A DNA stretch of 64,000 bases from Mesorhizobium sp. M1D.F.Ca.ET.043.01.1.1 (GCF_003952385.1 NZ_CP034444.1:62001-126000); one strand, 5' to 3'. Positions 36,900 through 45,607 are shown, numbered from the stretch's first letter. Made by a program: numbers and translations. Notes: generated from the letters alone by a model not told the origin.

Positions 36900-37625
36900 A
36901 TGAGAGAGGCAACTGCCGCCAGCCCGGAGTTCGAGGTCGTCGACTCGAGGTTAATGAAGCGGGTGTTCTACGCCTTCGCGGCGCTCGCCCTTCTCTCGGT
37001 GGCCATCAGCGTCGGCGGCAAATGGCTCGGCCGGTCGATCGCCATGGCCGGCTATACCGACGACACGACCGTCCGGCAGGTGGTGATAGGCAACAACGTG
37101 ATCGGCGTGCCGGCCAACTTCATCCGCTTCGACCAGGCCAGGCGCGACGGCATAGCCTCGCGCCTCGACCTCTATCTGCGCTATCCCGAGATGGACGGCT
37201 ACAGCGCCGCCGCGCGCGACGACTTCAACCATGCCCCGACCAAGAAGATCATCTTCCTGTCGTTCGAGCCGCGGATGATGTCGCGCGACATGAGCGGCCG
37301 CTTCGCGCCGATCTACAGCGCCCTGATCGTCAAGCCGGGCACGCCCGGCCCGGACGGAACGACGCTCTACGGCTTCACCGAGAAATCAGGCTATCTCAAT
37401 GAGGTGCTGGCGGTTGCCGAGCGCCCGGGGAAAGACCCATTCGTCGCCCGCTGCCTGAGCGGCCCGAACGCCGAGGAGTCGCTGGCGCCGTGCGAACGCG
37501 ACATCCAGGTGGGCGACGATCTCAGCCTCACCTACCGTTTTCCGCGCGAGCTCCTCGGAAACTGGCAGGCGCTCGACGCCGCGATCGCCGCCAAGGTGGC
37601 CGGCATATTGAAGACCGGACATTAA
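36900..37625 (+). CDS. membrane-anchored protein of unknown function
   Basis: A 241-residue protein with an N-terminal cytosolic stretch (1-17), a single hydrophobic anchor (about 20-38, VFYAFAALALLSVAISVGG) and a periplasmic domain of about 200 residues. The domain contains NNVIGVPANFIRFDQARRDG, KIIFLSFEPRMMSRDMSGRFAPIYS and FVARCLSG...LAPCERDIQVGDDLSLTYRFPRELL, the latter with a likely Cys pair. I recall unnamed rhizobial proteins like this. The ATG at 36900 follows GGGGACC; an ATG 21 bases earlier is also possible. Confidence 0.75.
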   Translation: MREATAASPEFEVVDSRLMKRVFYAFAALALLSVAISVGGKWLGRSIAMAGYTDDTTVRQVVIGNNVIGVPANFIRFDQARRDGIASRLDLYLRYPEMDGYSAAARDDFNHAPTKKIIFLSFEPRMMSRDMSGRFAPIYSALIVKPGTPGPDGTTLYGFTEKSGYLNEVLAVAERPGKDPFVARCLSGPNAEESLAPCERDIQVGDDLSLTYRFPRELLGNWQALDAAIAAKVAGILKTGH

Positions 37626-37724
37626 AGCGCGCCGCGCAGAAACGGGTTCGGGCGAAGCGCTTCAACTCTTTGTTTTGATGCATCTCGTTCTCCCAAAACC
37701 GCTGCGCACTTTTGGGCGACATGC
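37622..37724. repeat. RIME-like mosaic repeat, copy 4
   Basis: The second palindrome matches copy 1 nearly base for base: ATGCAT (37678-37683), CCCAAAA (37692-37698), TTTTGGG (37710-37716) and ATGC (37721-37724). The first part (AAAGCGC...GAAGCGCTT, about 37624-37662) has diverged. It begins right at the stop codon of the preceding gene. Confidence 0.75.
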
Positions 37725-37850
37725 AGCAAAGCGCAGCGCCGAAGCCCTTTGCACGCCGCCATTTTGTCTCTGCCTGGCTCAACGCATCGGCTCGACGGGC
37801 GCCAGAATACGGTCTGGCATCGGGTCGACAAGGCGCGCTATTGGTCGAGC

Positions 37851-39089
37851 ATGACGCCAGACTATCTCACCTTCGACCCCGCCAGCCGCCGCCTGCGGCT
37901 CGATCCGCACCAGCCCGCCTTCGTGCAGAACCCCTATGAGACCTATGCCCTCCTGCACGGCATCTCGAATGCCTTCTTCTGGGAAGACTATGGCTTCTGG
38001 TGTTTTGGCGGCTTCGACGACGTCAATCGGCTGCTGCGCGACCGCCGCTTCGGCCGCCAGAACCCGGCCGGCATTCCCGACAGCCGCGGCGTCGGTGACG
38101 ACCGCTCGCACCTCACCGCCTTCGACGCGATCGAGGTGAATTCGATGCTGGAGCTCGAGCCGCCGGTGCACACCAGGCTGCGGACGCTGGTGAACCGGGC
38201 CTTCGTCTCGCGCCAGGTAGAGCGGCTGCGGCCACGCATCGAGGCTTTGGCCAACGAGCTGATCGACCGCTTTGAGCCGGGCGGCGTCGACCTTTTGCCC
38301 TCCTATGCCTCGCCTTTGCCGATCACCATCATCGCCGAAATGCTCGGCGTCCCAGCCGAGATGGGGCCGCAACTGCTCGACTGGTCGCATCGGATGGTCG
38401 CCATGTATATGCATGGCCGCACGCGCGAGACCGAAGATGTCGCGAACCGCGCCGCTCGCGACTTTTCCGACTTCCTGCGCGGTTACGTGGCCGAGCGGCG
38501 CAGGAAGCCTGGCGATGATCTGCTTTCGCTGCTGATCCAGGCGCAGGACAACGGCCAAAAACTTTCCGAGGACGAGCTGGTTTCCTCGGCGATCCTCTTG
38601 CTCAACGCCGGCCACGAGGCGACCGTGCACCAGACCGGCAATGCGGTGCGCTCGATCCTGGCGCAAGGCGGCGACGCGCGCCGCTTCTTCGAAACACCTG
38701 AGGCGAATGTCGCGACGGTCGAGGAATGCCTGCGCTACGATGCGCCGCTGCACATGTTCCTGCGTTACGCCTATGAAGAGATCGAAGTTGCGCCGGGCAT
38801 TCCGGTCAAGCCCGGCGAGATGGTCGCGCTGCTGCTCGGCATGGCCAATCGCGATCCGCTGGCGTTCGCCGGACCTGACATTTTCAACCCGGCGCGCACG
38901 GACCAGAAGAACGTCTCCTTCGGCGCCGGCATCCATTTCTGCATCGGCGCGCCGCTGGCCAGACTTGAATTGCAGGTGTCGTTGAAAGCGCTGTGCGAGC
39001 GCCTGCCAAAGTTGCGTTTGGCCGAGGAGCCGCGCTTCCGCGACAGCTATCACTTTCATGGGCTGGAGCGGCTCGCCGTAACTTTCTGA
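37851..39089 (+). CDS. cytochrome P450
   Basis: A 412-residue soluble class I P450. The heme-binding loop is FGAGIHFCIGAPLARLE (about 355-370) with the axial cysteine. The I-helix reads LLNAGHEATVHQTGN (about 248-262), where His takes the usual acidic-pair position (AGHE for AG(D/E)(D/E/T)T). The K-helix E-x-x-R is in VEECLRYDAP. Length matches bacterial CYP enzymes of the CYP107/CYP116-like soluble group. No ferredoxin or reductase is nearby. The gene at 39101 begins 11 bases later and is probably co-transcribed. Confidence 0.92.
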   Translation: MTPDYLTFDPASRRLRLDPHQPAFVQNPYETYALLHGISNAFFWEDYGFWCFGGFDDVNRLLRDRRFGRQNPAGIPDSRGVGDDRSHLTAFDAIEVNSMLELEPPVHTRLRTLVNRAFVSRQVERLRPRIEALANELIDRFEPGGVDLLPSYASPLPITIIAEMLGVPAEMGPQLLDWSHRMVAMYMHGRTRETEDVANRAARDFSDFLRGYVAERRRKPGDDLLSLLIQAQDNGQKLSEDELVSSAILLLNAGHEATVHQTGNAVRSILAQGGDARRFFETPEANVATVEECLRYDAPLHMFLRYAYEEIEVAPGIPVKPGEMVALLLGMANRDPLAFAGPDIFNPARTDQKNVSFGAGIHFCIGAPLARLELQVSLKALCERLPKLRLAEEPRFRDSYHFHGLERLAVTF

Positions 39090-39100
39090 GACGACACGAA

Positions 39101-39808
39101 ATGCGGTTTGCCTTCTTGCAGGAACCTCCCTTCTGCTTCACCGATGCATCCGGCAAGCTCGGCGGCTGCGACGTGAAACTCGCCGAGAAGATTTGCCGGA
39201 TGCTCGCGCTGGCGGATTTCGCGCCAATCGAGACGGAGTTCGCCGACCTGCTGCCCGGAGTGGCCAACGGCCGCTGGGACATGACCACCGGTCTGTTCAT
39301 CTCGGACGAGCGCAGAAAACTCGTCGACTTTACACGGCCTATCTGGTCGCTGCCGGACGGGCTGATGGTCACAAAGGACAATCCGCTAAGCGTGGAGGGC
39401 TACCGCTCCCTCGCTCGAAATCCTTCAGCGATACTAGCTGTGATATCGGACCAGATTCAGCATCGAACCGCGTTGCAGAACGGCGTTCCGCCGGAGCGGA
39501 TCACGGTACTCGCCACGCAAGCAGAGGCGGCGGAAGCGGTGGCCACCGGCACGGTGCAGGCCTATGCCAGCGTCGCCATGGCGCATCGCGGCTACATCGC
39601 CCGGCGACCTGATGCACCGCTCGAAGTCATCGACGTGCCGGCTTCCGAAAAGCAGCCTGCCGCCGGCGCCTTCGCGCTGGCCAAGAGCAACGATGTGCTG
39701 CGCCAGAAAGTGGATCGGTGCCTGGATGAACTGCTCGGCAGCCCGTGGCACCGGACGATGATGAGCGAGTGCGGATTTTCCGGCGACGATATCGACCGGC
39801 TGTTGTGA
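39101..39808 (+). CDS. solute-binding (family 3) domain protein without signal peptide
   Basis: A 235-residue type 2 periplasmic-binding fold, like amino acid and ectoine binding proteins. It begins directly with the first core strand (MRFAFLQEPPFCFTD) and continues GGCDVKLAEKICRMLAL, GRWDMTTGLFISDERRKLVDFTRP and QPAAGAFALAKSNDVLRQKVD. No signal peptide or lipobox is present, and the upstream frame inside the P450 gene gives none, so the protein should stay in the cytosol. There is no permease or ATPase nearby. It could be a ligand sensor or an enzyme-like domain serving the P450 (inference). Confidence 0.85.
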   Translation: MRFAFLQEPPFCFTDASGKLGGCDVKLAEKICRMLALADFAPIETEFADLLPGVANGRWDMTTGLFISDERRKLVDFTRPIWSLPDGLMVTKDNPLSVEGYRSLARNPSAILAVISDQIQHRTALQNGVPPERITVLATQAEAAEAVATGTVQAYASVAMAHRGYIARRPDAPLEVIDVPASEKQPAAGAFALAKSNDVLRQKVDRCLDELLGSPWHRTMMSECGFSGDDIDRLL

Positions 39809-39823
39809 ACCGGCCGAAAGCCG

Positions 39824-40168
39824 TCAAAGCTTGATCACATATTCCTTGCGGGTGGTCTCCAGCACTTCCCAGCTCCCCTTGAAGCCGGGCCGCAGCACGA
39901 AACTGTCGCCGGCCCTGACCGTGCGCGCCTCGCCGCCGTCCTCGGTGATCACCGAGACGCCGGACAGGATGTGACAGAACTCCCATTCGTCATAGACGAT
40001 GCGCCACTTGCCAGGCGTCGCTTCCCAGATGCCGGCATAGAGGCCGCCGTCCCGTTCCTCGACATTCCAGGTGCGGAATTTGGGATCGCCCGACACCACG
40101 CGGTCCGGAGCCGGCGCGCCGGGCTCCGGCTCGACGCGTTGGGTATCCACCGTGAGAAAGGCCGACAT
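39824..40168 (-). CDS. cupin-domain protein
   Basis: A 114-residue single-domain cupin (DUF861-like). The beta-barrel motifs are seen in GGLYAGIWEATPGKWRIVYDEWEFCHILSGVSVITEDGG and VRAGDSFVLRPGFKGSWEVLETTRKEYVIKL. The usual histidine set is reduced to one (EFCHILSG) plus Glu, as in the ureidoglycolate/EutQ-like group. It begins 4 bases after the metY stop, so both are in one transcript. Substrate unknown. Confidence 0.87.
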   Translation of the reverse strand: MSAFLTVDTQRVEPEPGAPAPDRVVSGDPKFRTWNVEERDGGLYAGIWEATPGKWRIVYDEWEFCHILSGVSVITEDGGEARTVRAGDSFVLRPGFKGSWEVLETTRKEYVIKL

Positions 40169-40172
40169 CGGA

Positions 40173-41453
40173 TCAAACCTTGCTGAGCGCCTGCTCGAGA
40201 TCGGCGACGATGTCGTTGACATCCTCGATGCCGATCGACAGCCGGACCGTGTCCGGCCCGGCGCCGGCCTTGACCTTCTGCTCGTCTGAAAGCTGACGGT
40301 GCGTGGTCGAGGCCGGATGGATGACCAGCGACTTGGTGTCGCCGACATTGGCGAGGTGCGAGAACAGTTCCAGCGCCTCGACGAACTTGACGCCGGCCTC
40401 GTAGCCGCCCTTGAGGCCGAAAGTGAAGACGGCGCCGGCGCCCTGCGGCGAATATTTCTTCTGGAGCGCGTTGTTCTTGTCGCTCGGCAGTCCGGGATAG
40501 TTCACCCAGGCGACTTTCGGATGGTTCGAAAGCCAGGCGGCGACGCTCACCGCGTTGTCGCAATGGCGCTGCATGCGCAGCGGTAAGGTTTCCAGGCCGG
40601 TCAGGATCAGGAAGGCATTGAAGGGCGAGATCGCCGGGCCGAGATCGCGCAGGCCGAGCACGCGGGCGGCGATGGCAAAGGCGAAGTTGCCGAAGGTCTC
40701 ATGCAGCACGAGGCCGCCATATTCGGGGCGCGGCTCCGACAGCATCGGATATTTGCCCGACTTCGACCAGTCGAAGGTACCGCCATCGACGATGGCGCCG
40801 CCGATCGAATTGCCGTGGCCGCCGATGAACTTGGTCAGCGAATGCACGACGATGTCGGCGCCATGCTCGATCGGCCGCACCAGATAGGGCGAGGCCAGCG
40901 TGTTGTCGACGATCAGCGGCAGGCCGTGCTTGCGGGCGATGTCGCCGATCTTCTCGATGTCGACGAAAATGCCGCCGGGATTGGCCAGGCTCTCGATGAA
41001 GATCGCCTTGGTCCTGTCGTCGATCTGGCTCTCAAAGGTCGACGGGTCGTTGGTATCGGCCCAACGCACCTCCCAGCCATAGTTCTTGAAGGCGTGACCG
41101 AACTGGTTGATCGAACCGCCATAGAGCTTTGTGGCGGATACGAAATTATCGCCAGGCTGCATCAGATTGTGGAAGACCAGCACCTGCGCGGCATGGCCGG
41201 AGGCAACGGCAAGCGCCGCCGTGCCGCCTTCAAGCGCTGCAAGCCGCTCTTCGAGCACCGCCTGGGTCGGGTTCATGATGCGGGTGTAGATGTTGCCGAA
41301 TGCCTTCAGCCCGAACAGCGAGGCGGCGTGGTCGGCGTCATCGAAGACGTAGGAGGTGGTCTGGTAGATCGGCGTGGCGCGGGCGCCGGTCGCCGGATCC
41401 GGCTTGGCGCCGGCGTGAACGGCGAGCGTGTTGAAACCGGGCGTACGGGTCAT
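40173..41453 (-). CDS. metY: O-acetylhomoserine aminocarboxypropyltransferase (sulfhydrylase)
   Basis: A PLP enzyme that makes homocysteine (or methionine) from O-acetylhomoserine and sulfide. The 426 residues match the MetY length, with the PLP lysine in VVHSLTKFIGGHGNSIGG (about 205), YTRIMNPTQAVLEERLAALEGG and a C-terminal LVIHPASTTHRQLSDEQK. The start is preceded by GAGAGGGAGG. I examined the 159-base upstream region and saw no SAM-II riboswitch pattern. The cupin gene follows at once. Confidence 0.94.
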   Translation of the reverse strand: MTRTPGFNTLAVHAGAKPDPATGARATPIYQTTSYVFDDADHAASLFGLKAFGNIYTRIMNPTQAVLEERLAALEGGTAALAVASGHAAQVLVFHNLMQPGDNFVSATKLYGGSINQFGHAFKNYGWEVRWADTNDPSTFESQIDDRTKAIFIESLANPGGIFVDIEKIGDIARKHGLPLIVDNTLASPYLVRPIEHGADIVVHSLTKFIGGHGNSIGGAIVDGGTFDWSKSGKYPMLSEPRPEYGGLVLHETFGNFAFAIAARVLGLRDLGPAISPFNAFLILTGLETLPLRMQRHCDNAVSVAAWLSNHPKVAWVNYPGLPSDKNNALQKKYSPQGAGAVFTFGLKGGYEAGVKFVEALELFSHLANVGDTKSLVIHPASTTHRQLSDEQKVKAGAGPDTVRLSIGIEDVNDIVADLEQALSKV

Positions 41454-41612
41454 CGAAGCCTCCCTCTCTAAACCTTTCGAAATCGCCGGGCATTCTTGGC
41501 GAAGCGCGGTCGCGAATGCAAAGAAGAAAATACCTTTCGGCGTACGATCTGCGGCGAACGCCCGGGAAAATCCATTTCTTCCCAGAATAATTTTGCGCGC
41601 CTGGTTATCGGC

Positions 41613-42134
41613 CTATTTCTGCCTCACGCCAAAACTCTGGAAGCCCTGCCGCATCACAGGCTTCTTCGACGACAGCACGCCGGAATTGACGCCGGTCCAG
41701 CCGATCTCGCCCGACAGCTTGCCGTATTCGATCTTCGGGCAACGGTTCATCACCACCTTGATGCCGGCGGCCTCGGCGCGCGCGGCGGCCTCGTCATGGC
41801 GCACGCCGAGCTGCATCCAGACCACCTTCGGCAGCGGATCGAGCTTCAGCACCTGGTCGACGACGCCCGGCACCGCCGCCGAGCCGCGAAAAATGTCGAT
41901 CATGTCGACCGGCTGCGGCAGGTCGGCCAGGCTGGCGTAGACGGGGCGGCCGAGGATTTCCTTGCCAGCATGACCCGGGTTGATTGGGAACACCGAAAAG
42001 CCCTTGGCCAGCAGGTACTTCAGCACGAAAAAACTCGGCCGAACGTCGTTGGGCGACGCGCCGACCATGGCGACGGTCTTCACCGAGTTGAGGATGCCGG
42101 CGATATAGGTGTTGTCGTAGGCGTCGTGATTCAT
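41613..42134 (-). CDS. CoA-binding protein (YccU type)
   Basis: A 173-residue Rossmann-fold CoA-binding protein related to the N-terminal part of succinyl-CoA synthetase alpha. The nucleotide loop is VAMVGASPNDVRPS (about 20-33), followed by PINPGHAGKEILGRPVYASLADLP and VWMQLGVRHDEAAARAEAAGIKVVMNRCPKIEY. Function is not established. It overlaps the upstream ATPase gene by ATGA, implying coupled translation. Confidence 0.92.
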   Translation of the reverse strand: MNHDAYDNTYIAGILNSVKTVAMVGASPNDVRPSFFVLKYLLAKGFSVFPINPGHAGKEILGRPVYASLADLPQPVDMIDIFRGSAAVPGVVDQVLKLDPLPKVVWMQLGVRHDEAAARAEAAGIKVVMNRCPKIEYGKLSGEIGWTGVNSGVLSSKKPVMRQGFQSFGVRQK

Positions 42135-42907
42135 GGCTCGTCCTCATACAGCGCTTCGGCGAGAAAGGCAGCCGGATCGCTGCAGAAGTCGCGCATCATG
42201 CGAAAATGGTCGGTGTCCTGAAAATCGATAGGGTCGAGGCCGAAGCGGCTGATGCGGAAGAGCTGCGCATTCGGACAGGCCGTCAGCAGCGGCGAGTGCG
42301 TGGCCATGATCACCTGCGCGGTGCCGGATTGATCCATCCGCTGGAGGAGCTTGAGCAGCTCGATCTGGCGCGTCGGCGACAGCGCGCTTTCGGGCTCGTC
42401 GAGGATGTAGATGCCCTGGCGGCTGCAGCGCTCCTCGAAGAAGCGGATGAAGCCTTCGCCATGCGACCATGACAGGAAATCAGGTGGCGCTCCGCCAGAA
42501 ACGAGTGCCGCCTGATCGAGGTAGCGAGCTATGGAGTAGAACGATTCGGCGCGAAAGAACCAACCCGCGGTGACCTTCGGCAGCCAGTGGGCTCGCAGCG
42601 CGCCGGCAAGAGCCGCGCCGCTCCTGTCGATGGCACTGGAGTGGTCGACGGGCATATAACCTTTGCCGCCGCCGGCTTCGTCATAGCCGGCCAGGGCGCC
42701 GATGGCTTCGAGCAGCGTCGATTTGCCGGTGCCGTTCTCGCCGACGATGATGGTGATGGCACTCGTGAATTCAAGCTCGAATTCGCGGCCTTGGAAGATC
42801 GGCAGATCCCACGGATATTGGTCCCAATCCGCGACGCGCGACGGCTCAAGCAGGATGCGCTTGAGGTATGGCGCCTTCAGCCGCGTCAGTGGCCTGCGGG
42901 CAACCAC
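42131..42907 (-). CDS. AAA/ABC-type ATPase without transporter partner
   Basis: A 258-residue ATPase. Walker A is GENGTGKST (about 53-61), the signature-like motif SWSHGEGFIRFF, Walker B IYILDEPESALSP (about 168-180) and the H-loop VIMATHSPLL. There are no membrane segments. The close set of motifs resembles the AAA_15/AAA_21 and RecF/Rad50-like ATPases, some of which act in DNA repair or phage defence, but it lacks coiled coils or a nuclease domain. Its stop overlaps the CoA-binding gene start by 4 bases. Confidence 0.85.
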   Translation of the reverse strand: MVARRPLTRLKAPYLKRILLEPSRVADWDQYPWDLPIFQGREFELEFTSAITIIVGENGTGKSTLLEAIGALAGYDEAGGGKGYMPVDHSSAIDRSGAALAGALRAHWLPKVTAGWFFRAESFYSIARYLDQAALVSGGAPPDFLSWSHGEGFIRFFEERCSRQGIYILDEPESALSPTRQIELLKLLQRMDQSGTAQVIMATHSPLLTACPNAQLFRISRFGLDPIDFQDTDHFRMMRDFCSDPAAFLAEALYEDEP

Positions 42908-42952
42908 GTCGAACCCTCAACGATGGAAAAGCGCGGCTGCATCCCGGGCCGA

Positions 42953-43774
42953 CTATTCGTCGGTCCATTCGGGGTTGCGCTTGCCGATGAAGGCGCCGAT
43001 GCCTTCCTCGGCGTCGCGCGCCAGCATGTTTTCGACCATCACCCGGCCAGTATAGGCATAGGCGTCGGCGAGCCCCATCTCGGCCTGCGCGTAGAATGCT
43101 TCCTTGCCGGTCTTGACGACCAAAGATGATTTGGAAGCAATGGCTTGAGCGTATTTGTTGACAACCTGATTCAGATATTCGCGCGGCACGATGCGGTTGA
43201 CCAGGCCGAATTCCTTGGCCGTCGCCGCGTCAATCGTCTCGCCGGTCAAAAGCATCTCCATCGCCTGCTTGCGCGAGACGTTGCGCGACAGCGCCACCAT
43301 CGGCGTCGAGCAGAACAGGCCGATGTTGACGCCAGGCGTGCAGAAGGTCGCCTCATGCGAGGCAATCGCAAGATCGCAGCTTGCAACGAGCTGCAGGCCG
43401 GCTGCGGTGGCCAGGCCATCGACCTCGGCGACCACCGGCTTTGGATGGCGCACGATCGTCTGCATCAGGTTGGCGCAGGCGGCGAAAGTCTTCTCGAAGA
43501 AGGCGCGGCCACGATCGGAATCGGCGCGGTGCGCGGTCATTTCCTTGAGGTCGTGGCCGGCGCAGAACACTTTTCCGGATGCCGCCAGGATGATGACGCG
43601 AACGGACTTGTCTTCCCTCGCCCGATCGAATTCGACCTGCAGCGCCGCCATCGTCGCCAGTGACAGCGCGTTGGCCGGCGGGCTGCCAAGCGTCAGGCGC
43701 AGCACGCCTTTGTCCTGGCTGGCGAGAACGGGGCCTTCCGTGACGGCGGGCTTGATGGCGACAACTTCAGCCAT
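42953..43774 (-). CDS. enoyl-CoA hydratase/isomerase family protein
   Basis: A 273-residue crotonase-fold enzyme for acyl-CoA metabolism. The oxyanion-hole segments are KVFCAGHDLKEM (about 70-80) and EVDGLATAAGLQLVASCDLAIAS (about 120-142). The second glutamate of true hydratases falls in the LFCSTPMVALSRNV stretch and is not clearly present, so isomerase or another crotonase activity is possible. ATG 43774 starts MAEVVAIKP. It is divergent from the thioesterase at 43929, and the two may act on the same acyl-CoA. Confidence 0.9.
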   Translation of the reverse strand: MAEVVAIKPAVTEGPVLASQDKGVLRLTLGSPPANALSLATMAALQVEFDRAREDKSVRVIILAASGKVFCAGHDLKEMTAHRADSDRGRAFFEKTFAACANLMQTIVRHPKPVVAEVDGLATAAGLQLVASCDLAIASHEATFCTPGVNIGLFCSTPMVALSRNVSRKQAMEMLLTGETIDAATAKEFGLVNRIVPREYLNQVVNKYAQAIASKSSLVVKTGKEAFYAQAEMGLADAYAYTGRVMVENMLARDAEEGIGAFIGKRNPEWTDE

Positions 43775-43928
43775 TTGCAAAACCTCTCGATCGGCGTCCG
43801 CGGCCCATGGAGCAACAGAACTAGCACGCTGCCGGTTGAAGAACAGCCGCGAGGCGTGTTTTCTGCGTCGCATCCTTTGGTCCAGACGCTCACCGCCTGG
43901 TGCCTCCCTTCCATATAGGAAATCGCGC

Positions 43929-44387
43929 ATGCCTGCCCAAAGCAATCTGAAGCCGATGCTCACCGCGGCGGAAGTCAATGCGCTGATGGAGAGCGTATAC
44001 CCGCAACTCAACGACCGGCTTACATCCTATCAGGCGCTGGACGTGTTTCCCGGCGGCTGCACGGTTCGCCTCAATGCCGACGAACGGCACCTGCGCCCGG
44101 GCGGCACGGTCTCCGGTCCGTCGCTGTTCACGCTGGCCGATATCGGCGGCTATGTCTGCGTGCTCTCCCATGCAGGCCCCGACGCGCTTTCGGTGACCAC
44201 CAACCTCAACATCAATTTTGTCCGCAAGGCCGAGGCCGGGCCGATCGACGGCCATTGCCGCATACTGAAGCTCGGGAAGAGCCTGATGGTGTTCGATATC
44301 GACATCGTCGCCGGCCCGGACGGGCACACCGTGGCGCATGCCACAGGCACCTATTCGATCCCGCCAAAGCGACCCGCAATGGGGTAA
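43929..44387 (+). CDS. PaaI-type acyl-CoA thioesterase (hotdog fold)
   Basis: A 152-residue hotdog-fold protein. Typical segments are LRPGGTVSGPSLFTLADIGGYVCVLSHAGPDALSVTTNLNINFVRKA, which holds the catalytic region (PGGTVSGP and the acidic residue near ADIGG), and HCRILKLGKSLMVFDIDI. It likely hydrolyses acyl-CoA or a similar thioester in the cytosol. It starts 154 bases from the divergent enoyl-CoA hydratase. The downstream rplM gene has its own promoter. Confidence 0.88.
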   Translation: MPAQSNLKPMLTAAEVNALMESVYPQLNDRLTSYQALDVFPGGCTVRLNADERHLRPGGTVSGPSLFTLADIGGYVCVLSHAGPDALSVTTNLNINFVRKAEAGPIDGHCRILKLGKSLMVFDIDIVAGPDGHTVAHATGTYSIPPKRPAMG

Positions 44388-44454
44388 AATAGTACCTCTT
44401 TCTCAAACTATTGTTTTTACTTTATTATTCGCGCCGACATAGTTTTCGGCGGCC

Positions 44455-44483
44455 TTGACCCGCCTGACGCCCTCGCCTATAAG
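44455..44483 (+). promoter_or_regulatory. sigma-70 promoter of rplM-rpsI
   Basis: TTGACC (44455-44460), a 17-base spacer and TATAAG (44478-44483) form a near-consensus promoter. It gives a leader of about 130 bases before the rplM ATG. Confidence 0.75.
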
Positions 44484-44496
44484 CCCACCCGAAGCA

Positions 44497-44520
44497 GCGG
44501 CCCGCAACGGCCGCCGTTTT
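44497..44520 (+). promoter_or_regulatory. hairpin with T-run in the rplM leader
   Basis: GCGGCC (44497-44502) and GGCCGC (44509-44514) pair and are followed by CGTTTTGTTATT. A second stem, GGCGG with CCGCC, follows at about 44527-44545. It may be an attenuator or just a weak stem. Confidence 0.35.
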
Positions 44521-44619
44521 GTTATTGGCGGATGGCTTAGCCGCCCTGTCAATTCAAGCAACAAGAAACGCCTTTCCCTGTCCTTTGCGGATGAGGAAGG
44601 TCCAACTGAGAGCAAAACC

Positions 44620-45084
44620 ATGGCTACCTTTTCGCAGAAGCCTGCGGATGTGGTGAAGAAGTGGGTGCTGATCGACGCCGAAGGTCTCGTCGTCGGACGC
44701 CTCGCCACTGTCATCGCCAACCATCTGCGCGGCAAGCACAAGCCCACCTTCACCCCGCATGTCGATGATGGCGACAACGTCATCGTCATCAATGCCGACA
44801 AGGTGGTGTTCACCGGCAAGAAATACACCGACAAGGTCTATTACTGGCACACCGGCCATCCCGGCGGCATCAAGGAGCGCACCGCGCGCCAGCTGCTCGA
44901 AGGCCGCTTCCCCGAGCGCGTCGTCGAGAAGGCCGTTGAGCGCATGATCCCGCGCGGCCCGCTTGGCCGCCGCCAGATGAAGAATCTCCGCGTCTACGCA
45001 GGCGCCGAGCATCCGCACGCCGCCCAGCAGCCCGTCACGCTCGACGTGGCCAAGCTGAACTCCAAGAACAAGAGGGCCTCGTAA
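44620..45084 (+). CDS. rplM: 50S ribosomal protein L13
   Basis: A 154-residue large-subunit protein, one of the first to assemble. Seen: [56 protein letters not shown], then [11 protein letters not shown] and [30 protein letters not shown]. These are the family signatures, in the usual length. It overlaps rpsI by one base (TAATG), the conserved rplM-rpsI operon. Confidence 0.98.
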   Translation: MATFSQKPADVVKKWVLIDAEGLVVGRLATVIANHLRGKHKPTFTPHVDDGDNVIVINADKVVFTGKKYTDKVYYWHTGHPGGIKERTARQLLEGRFPERVVEKAVERMIPRGPLGRRQMKNLRVYAGAEHPHAAQQPVTLDVAKLNSKNKRAS

Positions 45085-45560
45085 TGGCTGAGCTTTCCTC
45101 GCTCGCAGAACTCGGGACTGTCACTGCCGCCGCGCAGCCGGCCGCGCCCGTCCACGTCCAGAAGCTCGACAAGTCGGGCCGCGCCTATGCCACCGGCAAG
45201 CGCAAGAACGCCATCGCGCGCGTCTGGGTGAAGCCGGGCTCCGGCAAGATCACTGTCAACGACAAGGAATTCGCGACCTATTTCGCGCGTCCGGTGCTGC
45301 AGATGATCCTCAACCAGCCGATCGTCGCCGCCAACCGCGCCGGCCAGTACGACATCGTCGCCACCGTCATCGGCGGCGGCCTCTCCGGCCAGGCGGGCGC
45401 CGTGCGTCACGGCATCTCCAAGGCGCTGACCTACTACGAGCCGGCGCTGCGCTCGGTGCTCAAGAAGGGCGGCTTCCTCACCCGCGACAGCCGCGTCGTC
45501 GAGCGCAAGAAGTACGGCAAGGCAAAGGCCCGCCGCAGCTTCCAGTTCTCGAAGCGCTGA
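45084..45560 (+). CDS. rpsI: 30S ribosomal protein S9
   Basis: A 158-residue small-subunit protein whose C-terminal tail reaches the P-site tRNA. The core starts at [28 protein letters not shown] (about 36) after an alphaproteobacterial N-terminal extension (1-33, Ala-rich). The basic tail [24 protein letters not shown] is intact. The start codon shares a base with the rplM stop. A terminator lies 24 bases past the stop. Confidence 0.98.
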   Translation: MAELSSLAELGTVTAAAQPAAPVHVQKLDKSGRAYATGKRKNAIARVWVKPGSGKITVNDKEFATYFARPVLQMILNQPIVAANRAGQYDIVATVIGGGLSGQAGAVRHGISKALTYYEPALRSVLKKGGFLTRDSRVVERKKYGKAKARRSFQFSKR

Positions 45561-45582
45561 TCGTACGCTCACATGTTTTCGA

Positions 45583-45607
45583 AAGGCCGCCTCCGGGCGG
45601 CCTTTTG
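45583..45607 (+). terminator. intrinsic terminator of rplM-rpsI
   Basis: AAGGCCGCC (45583-45591), loop TCCG and GGCGGCCTT (45596-45604), followed by TTGCTTTT. Confidence 0.85.

Noticed and set aside
41454..41612. Possible SAM-II riboswitch upstream of metY
   Set aside because: I looked for the SAM-II pseudoknot pattern common before met genes in alphaproteobacteria and could not match its conserved segments in order.
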